Shown piece by piece: positions 15,009-18,983 of a stretch of DNA of 18,983 nucleotides (positions within the stretch are counted from its first letter, which is position 1; each line of letters opens with the position of its first letter). This DNA is from Desulfovibrio sp. (GTDB lineage Bacteria; Desulfobacterota; Desulfovibrionia; Desulfovibrionales; Desulfovibrionaceae). A program made the translations under genes and the position numbers. The stretch is taken from assembly GCA_020217165.1 (NCBI GenBank), contig JAIWOE010000054.1, positions 1-18,983 on the forward strand. The letters are read 5' to 3'. The notes under the pieces were generated by a model. The model was not told where the DNA came from. It saw nothing but the letters and a program-made list of their open reading frames with translations, and did no database searches.

Positions 15009-16109
15009 CTACACATTGAACAGGAAATGCATCACGTCGCCGTCCTGTACCACATACTCCTTGCCTTCCACGCGCAGCACGCCGGCGGCGCGGCATTTGG
15101 CTTCCGTGCCGTGGGTGATGTAGTCTTCGTAGGAAATGACTTCCGCACGGATGAAGCCGCGTTCGAAGTCCGAATGGATGACGCCGGCGGCCTGGGGAGC
15201 CTTGTCGCCCTTGTTGATGGTCCAGGCGCGCACTTCCTTGACCCCGGCGGTGAAGTAGCTGATGAGGCCCAGGGCGGAATACCCTGCACGGATGACCTGC
15301 TCCAGCCCGCCGGCGCTGACGCCGGCATCCTTGAGGAACTCCTCGCGTTCGGCATCGTCCAGTCCCACCAGCTCCTCTTCCATGCGGGCGCAGATGGTCA
15401 GCACAGGGGCATTGCGATCCAGGGCGAACTGCCGCACGGCGGCCACGTGGGCGTTGTCGGCAGCCAGACCGGCTTCGTCCACGTTGCAGGCGTACAGCAG
15501 GGTTTTGGCGGAGAGCAAACCCAGCTCCCGCACCAGGCCGGCCACGCCTTCTGCGGCCAGGCCGGGGTAGGTGGCGGCGGGGTTGCCGGCGTCCAGCCAG
15601 GCCAGGAGCTTTTTGCCATCTTCGGCCAGGGCGCCGGCCTTCTTGTCACCCTTGGCCTGTTTTTGCAGGCGGTCGATGCGATTTTCCAGGGACTGCATGT
15701 CCGCCAGGAGCAGTTCCGTTTCTATGGTCTCGATGTCGCGCAGGGGGTCCACGCCGCCCTCCACGTGGGCAATGTCATCATCCTCAAAGCAGCGGACCAC
15801 ATGCAGGATGGCGGCGCACTCCCGGATGTTGGCCAGAAACTTGTTCCCCAGCCCCTCGCCCTTGGAGGCGCCTTTGACCAGCCCGGCGATGTCCACAAAG
15901 TCCACGGTGGCGGATTGGATGCGTTGCGGCTTGACCAGCTCGGCGAGCTTGTCCAGCCGCGGATCCGGCACGGGGGTGACGGCCTTGTTGGGCTCGATGG
16001 TGCAGAAGGGATAGTTCGCCGCCTGGGCGTTCTGCGCTTTGGTCAATGCATTGAACAAGGTGGACTTGCCCACATTGGGCAGCCCGACAATCCCGATCCC
16101 TAACGCCAT
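15009..16109 (-). CDS. ychF: Redox-regulated ATPase YchF (Obg family)
   Basis: A 366-residue protein (E. coli YchF 363). The ATG at 16109 has GAGG 8 nt upstream and begins MALGIGIVGLPNVGKS, the family N-terminus; the longer open frame to 16244 has no support. G1 is GLPNVGKS (9-16), G3 is DIAGLVKG (73-80) followed by SKGEGLGNKFL, and the G4 position is NVDE (209-212), the altered form that goes with ATP rather than GTP preference. A coiled-coil insertion covers about 125-165. The C-terminal TGS domain contains FEDYITHGTEAKCRAAG and ends VMHFLFNV. YchF binds ribosomes and is linked to translation and oxidative stress control. It is transcribed divergently from the EamA gene. Confidence 0.98.
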   Translation of the reverse strand: MALGIGIVGLPNVGKSTLFNALTKAQNAQAANYPFCTIEPNKAVTPVPDPRLDKLAELVKPQRIQSATVDFVDIAGLVKGASKGEGLGNKFLANIRECAAILHVVRCFEDDDIAHVEGGVDPLRDIETIETELLLADMQSLENRIDRLQKQAKGDKKAGALAEDGKKLLAWLDAGNPAATYPGLAAEGVAGLVRELGLLSAKTLLYACNVDEAGLAADNAHVAAVRQFALDRNAPVLTICARMEEELVGLDDAEREEFLKDAGVSAGGLEQVIRAGYSALGLISYFTAGVKEVRAWTINKGDKAPQAAGVIHSDFERGFIRAEVISYEDYITHGTEAKCRAAGVLRVEGKEYVVQDGDVMHFLFNV

Positions 16110-16168
16110 CTGCCGCACCTCGCGTAGAAAAATGAAGAACGCGGGCAAACACACCCGCAGAACTCCCC

Positions 16169-16197
16169 TTAATACCCCACATGGATTTGCTTTGCAA
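16169..16197 (-). promoter_or_regulatory. Sigma-70-type promoter of ychF
   Basis: On the minus strand TTGCAA (16197-16192) and TATTAA (16174-16169) are separated by exactly 17 nt. The predicted start is near 16162, giving a leader of about 50 nt. That leader contains a 5-bp GCGGG/CCCGC hairpin at 16141-16158. Confidence 0.65.
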
Positions 16198-16228
16198 CGC
16201 AGGAAAAAGCGCGTACAACCACAAGCCC

Positions 16229-17140
16229 ATGCACCCTCCTTCATCTTCCAGGACCCTGTTGGCCAATGGCATCCTGCTGCTCACCGCCTGCATCTGGGGC
16301 TTTGCCTTTGTGGCCCAGCGGGTGGGCATGGATCATCTGGGGCCTTTTGCTTTCAACGGCATCCGGTTCCTGCTGGGCGCGGCCTCCCTGCTGCCCCTCA
16401 TCCAGTACAACCGGTCCCGTGGGCGGCTGACTGGCACCCCGGCGGATCGCATGGCCCTGCTCAAGGCCGGGGGCGGCATTGGGCTCATGCTGTTTGCCGG
16501 GGCCAGCCTGCAACAGATAGGCATGGTGACCACCACGGCGGGCAACGCGGGTTTTTTGACTGGATTGTACGTGATTCTGGTGCCCGTCATTGGCTTGTTC
16601 TGGGGGCAGCGCACGGGCATGGGCGCCTGGACCGGGGCAGTGCTGGCCGTGGCTGGCATGTGGCTGCTGTCGGTGCAGGCGGGGTTCCACATTGTTTCCG
16701 GCGATTTGTGGGTCATGGCCAGCGCGGTCTGCTGGGCCGGGCACGTGCTGCTGGTGGGGCACCTGGCGCAGAAGGTGGACGTGCTGATGCTGTCCTGCCT
16801 GCAGTTTGTGGTGTGCGGGGTGCTCTCCCTGACCACGGCATTTCTGTTTGAGGACGTTACCATGCAGGCCGTGCAGGCGGCGGCCATTCCCATCCTGTAT
16901 GGCGGCATCATGAGCGTGGGGGTGGCCTACACCCTGCAGGTGGTGGGGCAGCAGTGGGCCAAGGCGTCCCACGCGGCCATCATCCTGAGCCTGGAGGGAG
17001 CCTTTGCGGCCCTGGGGGGCTGGCTGCTCATCGGGGAAACCCTGACCCTGCGGCAGCTCCTGGGCTGCGCCCTCATGCTGGCGGGCATGCTGGTTTCCCA
17101 ATGCTGGCCGGCTTGCCAAAAGAAGGCCGTTGTGGAATAA
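16229..17140 (+). CDS. EamA/DMT-family transporter
   Basis: A 303-residue membrane protein from the ATG at 16229; an in-frame ATG at 16181 adds 16 polar residues without an RBS. Neither start has a well-placed Shine-Dalgarno sequence. About ten transmembrane helices form two EamA repeats. Landmarks are GILLLTACIWGFAFVAQRVG in helix 1, FNGIRFLLGA in helix 2, GNAGFLTGLYVILVPVIGLFWG in the first repeat's end, and SLEGAFAALGGWLLIGETLT in the second repeat, all typical of DMT exporters. Members export amino acids, metabolites or drugs by an inner-membrane antiport-like mechanism, but the substrate cannot be predicted. It is followed after 57 nt by the NfeD gene, so it may share its transcript. Confidence 0.92.
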   Translation: MHPPSSSRTLLANGILLLTACIWGFAFVAQRVGMDHLGPFAFNGIRFLLGAASLLPLIQYNRSRGRLTGTPADRMALLKAGGGIGLMLFAGASLQQIGMVTTTAGNAGFLTGLYVILVPVIGLFWGQRTGMGAWTGAVLAVAGMWLLSVQAGFHIVSGDLWVMASAVCWAGHVLLVGHLAQKVDVLMLSCLQFVVCGVLSLTTAFLFEDVTMQAVQAAAIPILYGGIMSVGVAYTLQVVGQQWAKASHAAIILSLEGAFAALGGWLLIGETLTLRQLLGCALMLAGMLVSQCWPACQKKAVVE

Positions 17141-17149
17141 GCTGATTAT

Positions 17150-17167
17150 GGCAGGGCCTTGCCTGCC
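17150..17167 (+). other. Small hairpin between the EamA and NfeD genes
   Basis: GGCAGG (17150-17155) and CCTGCC (17162-17167) form a 6-bp GC-rich stem with a 6-nt loop, starting 10 nt after the EamA stop. There is no U tract, so it is not a normal intrinsic terminator; it could mark an RNA processing site or be chance. Confidence 0.3.
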
Positions 17168-17197
17168 GCAGGGTCCATTCTGCACACGGGAGGCGCC

Positions 17198-17644
17198 ATG
17201 TCTGCCTGGCTGATCTGGTTTCTGGTAGGGATTGGGTTTCTGATTCTGGAGCTCATCCTGCCGGGGTTCATCGTCATCTTTTTCTGCATGGGCGCCTGGG
17301 TGGCCATGCTCGCCGTGCTGGTGGCGCCGGAGATGGCCACGGCGTGGCAGGTGTCCCTGTTCGTGGCGGCCTCCCTGGCCTCCCTGTTCACCCTGCGCAA
17401 ATGGGGGATGAAAACCTTTGGCGGCCGTTCCGAAGTGAGCGAGGACGCCAGGATTGACGACAAGATCGGCAGGCCCGCCGTGGTGACCCAGGCCATCTAC
17501 CCCCCTGCCACGGGCGAGGTGAAGTGCCTGGGCAGCTTCTGGCGCGCCGTGGCAGATCAACCCATCGGCGTGGGCGTGCCAGTCATCATCGAGGCGGTGG
17601 CATCCGGCGACGGCCTCACCTTCAAGGTCAAACCCGCAGCATAA
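17198..17644 (+). CDS. Short NfeD-family membrane protein (YbbJ type)
   Basis: A 148-residue NfeD protein. The ATG at 17198 has GGAGG 5 nt upstream; an open extension to 17159 is not supported. Two or three hydrophobic helices occupy residues 4-75 (SAWLIWFLVGIGFLILELI; FCMGAWVAMLAVLV; WQVSLFVAASLASLF). The C-terminal OB-like domain starts around 98 (DDKIGRPAVVTQAI) and includes GEVKCLGSFWRAVAD, the usual NfeD pattern. It lacks the ClpP-like protease domain of long NfeD proteins. Short NfeD proteins are encoded with SPFH proteins and are thought to assemble with them in the membrane. Here the SPFH gene starts 10 nt downstream, reproducing the ybbJ-qmcA pair of E. coli. Confidence 0.93.
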   Translation: MSAWLIWFLVGIGFLILELILPGFIVIFFCMGAWVAMLAVLVAPEMATAWQVSLFVAASLASLFTLRKWGMKTFGGRSEVSEDARIDDKIGRPAVVTQAIYPPATGEVKCLGSFWRAVADQPIGVGVPVIIEAVASGDGLTFKVKPAA

Positions 17645-17654
17645 AGGGGGATTC

Positions 17655-18602
17655 ATGTTTGGTGAAGCCTTTGGAGCGGCCATAGTTTTTGCCGTTATCG
17701 TTGTCATTCTGTTGCTCAAAACCGCGGTGGTGGTGCCGCAACGTTCCCAGTTTGTGGTGGAACGTTTGGGCAAGTACCACGCCACCCTGGACGCCGGGTT
17801 CCACATCCTCATTCCCTTCCTGGACCGCGTGGCCTACCGCCGGTCCCTCAAAGAGGAGGTGATGGACATTCCCTCCCAGGCCTGCATCACCAAGGACAAC
17901 GTGGCCGTGGCCGTGGACGGCGTGCTCTACCTGCAAGTGGTGGACGCCAAACTCTCCTGTTACGGCATCGAGCACTACAAGGTTGGCGCAAGTCAGCTGG
18001 CCCAGACCTCCCTGCGCTCGGCCATCGGCAAGATCGATCTGGACAAGACCTTCGAGGAACGCGAGTCCATCAACCAGCAGGTCATCCAGGCCGTGGACGA
18101 GGCGGCCCAGAACTGGGGCGTGAAGGTGTTGCGCTACGAAATCAAGGACATCACTCCCCCGGCAAGTGTCATGGACGCCATGGAACGCCAGATGCGGGCC
18201 GAGCGCGAAAAGCGGGCGGCCATCTTCCAGTCCGAAGGGGACCGCCAGGCGCGCATCAACGTGGCCGAGGGCCTGAAGCAGGAAGCCATCAGCGTCTCCG
18301 AAGGCGAAAAGATGAAGCGCATCAACGAAGCCCAGGGCCGGGCCCAGGAAATCATGCTCGTGGCCCAGGCCACGGCGGCCGGCCTCAAGCACGTGGCCGA
18401 GGCCCTGGCGGCGGACGGTGGCAAGGACGCCGCCAACCTGCGCGTGGCCGAACGCTACCTCACGGAGTTTGGCAACCTGGCCAAGTCCGCAAATTCCCTC
18501 ATCATCCCCTCCAACCTGACGGACGTGGCCGGGCTGGTGGCCGGAGCCATGACGGTGATGGAGCAGACCAAGGGCAAGCGAGACGAGTTCACCCTGGGGT
18601 AG
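17655..18602 (+). CDS. qmcA: SPFH/band 7 (stomatin-like) membrane protein QmcA
   Basis: A 315-residue SPFH protein (E. coli QmcA 305). One N-terminal helix (about 7-26, AAIVFAVIVVILLLKTAVVV) anchors it, then the SPFH domain runs from about 28 to 190: PQRSQFVVERLGKYHATLDAG, ITKDNVAVAVDGVLYLQV, LRSAIGKIDLDKTFEERESI, KVLRYEIKDITPP. A long charged coiled coil follows (about 175-255; MRAEREKRAAIFQSEGDRQA, INEAQGRAQEIMLVAQATAAG). Such proteins form large oligomeric cages in membranes and influence protease access and membrane microdomains. A GGGGG-rich RBS precedes the ATG. It is paired with the NfeD gene and followed by a strong terminator. Gene symbol by family and context. Confidence 0.95.
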   Translation: MFGEAFGAAIVFAVIVVILLLKTAVVVPQRSQFVVERLGKYHATLDAGFHILIPFLDRVAYRRSLKEEVMDIPSQACITKDNVAVAVDGVLYLQVVDAKLSCYGIEHYKVGASQLAQTSLRSAIGKIDLDKTFEERESINQQVIQAVDEAAQNWGVKVLRYEIKDITPPASVMDAMERQMRAEREKRAAIFQSEGDRQARINVAEGLKQEAISVSEGEKMKRINEAQGRAQEIMLVAQATAAGLKHVAEALAADGGKDAANLRVAERYLTEFGNLAKSANSLIIPSNLTDVAGLVAGAMTVMEQTKGKRDEFTLG

Positions 18603-18627
18603 TTCCGCACCAGTGCAGGCAATCCCG

Positions 18628-18672
18628 CGAGGGGGAGGACGGCCAGACGCCGCCACTCCCCCTCGTTTTTTT
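18628..18672 (+). terminator. Intrinsic terminator after qmcA
   Basis: CGAGGGGGAG (18628-18637) pairs perfectly over 10 bp with CTCCCCCTCG (18656-18665), followed at once by seven T (18666-18672). This is a textbook Rho-independent terminator, 25 nt past the qmcA stop codon. Confidence 0.95.
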
Positions 18673-18776
18673 GCGTGCTGGAGTGGCGGGAAAGATTGGA
18701 ATACCTGGACGGATCAACCGTAAAGGCCCAGGAGGTCCTTGACGCCGCCGCCGGGATGAAGCAGAAGAGTCGTTCT

Positions 18777-18792
18777 TTGATTGATTGATCAA
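18777..18792 (+). promoter_or_regulatory. TTGA repeats and TTGATCAA palindrome upstream of the TetR gene
   Basis: Three tandem TTGA units are followed by TCAA, the last unit forming the palindrome TTGATCAA. It lies 24 nt before the TetR-family start codon, where a self-operator would be expected. It is a modest, AT-rich island in GC-rich DNA; function is inference. The rest of 18673-18776 shows nothing definite. Confidence 0.3.
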
Positions 18793-18815
18793 GCCGGCCG
18801 AGGGAGCACTGTTCT

Positions 18816-18983
18816 ATGGAATCGACTCGACAGGTGACACACAACGAGGCAGAGGCGCAGGGCCCTGTGGCGGACAAGCGCGCGCGCATCCTCATTGCCG
18901 CGCAGTCCGTGTTCGGAAGGCTCGGATTTTCCCGCGCCACCATCAAGCACATCGCCTCCGAGGCAGGGGTGGGCTTTGGGCTG
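18816..18983 (+). CDS. TetR-family transcriptional regulator, 3' end cut by window edge
   Basis: The first 56 residues of a TetR-family repressor, open to the right edge. The ATG at 18816 has AGGGAG 9 nt upstream. After a polar tail of about 20 residues comes the HTH domain start: KRARILIAAQSVFGRLGFSRAT (22-43) and IKHIASEAGVGFG (44-56), which fits the TetR_N pattern of helix 1 to helix 3. The ligand domain is outside the window, so the effector and targets are unknown. The gene lies on its own after the qmcA terminator, so its control may be separate from the SPFH pair; it may regulate a neighbouring gene further right. Confidence 0.9.
   Translation, partial: MESTRQVTHNEAEAQGPVADKRARILIAAQSVFGRLGFSRATIKHIASEAGVGFGL

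Noticed and set aside
16110..16244. N-terminal extension of YchF
   Set aside because: It would lie upstream of the -10 promoter box and lacks an RBS; YchF proteins begin at the MALGIGIVG methionine.

Overview
The window comes from a GC-rich, Gram-negative, flagellated bacterium. The gene repertoire fits a deltaproteobacterial sulfate reducer of the Desulfovibrio type: a PomA/PomB-like stator next to a DUF3880/CgeB-like glycosyltransferase, a receiver-PP2C partner-switch module, and a DnaE with an intact PHP site. The genus is inferred from protein style and codon bias, not from a marker gene. No rRNA, tRNA, CRISPR array, insertion sequence or prophage gene was seen.

Region 1 (1 to 8289, minus strand) looks like one nine-gene operon, read from high to low coordinates. 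It holds a response-regulator/PP2C phosphatase (RsbU type), an HATPase anti-sigma-type kinase (RsbW type), two STAS-domain antagonists, a short FapA/DUF342 protein, the stator genes motA and motB (PomA/PomB-like), a CgeB/DUF3880-type glycosyltransferase, and a GT9 (heptosyltransferase-like) protein cut by the left edge. Three junctions are 4-nt stop/start overlaps and most others are gaps of 2 to 20 nt. A sequence resembling a flagellar sigma-28 promoter lies just upstream, touching the dtd stop codon. Together these suggest a phosphorylation-controlled switch wired into flagellar motor function and surface glycosylation. This is the most interesting system in the window.

Region 2 (8427 to 12812, minus strand) is a tightly packed dnaE-queD-dtd unit: replicative polymerase alpha subunit, a queuosine precursor enzyme, and D-aminoacyl-tRNA deacylase. 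Its leader includes a 99-nt tract that has no A in the mRNA sense and is strongly pyrimidine-rich.

Region 3 (13120 to 16109, minus strand) carries pgm (phosphoglucomutase) with a good hairpin terminator, and upstream of it ychF, an Obg-family ATPase with a well-formed sigma-70-type promoter.

Region 4 (16229 to the right edge, plus strand, divergent from ychF) carries an EamA/DMT transporter, a short NfeD protein and its SPFH partner (QmcA type), closed by a strong intrinsic terminator. After it comes the start of a TetR-family regulator cut by the right edge.
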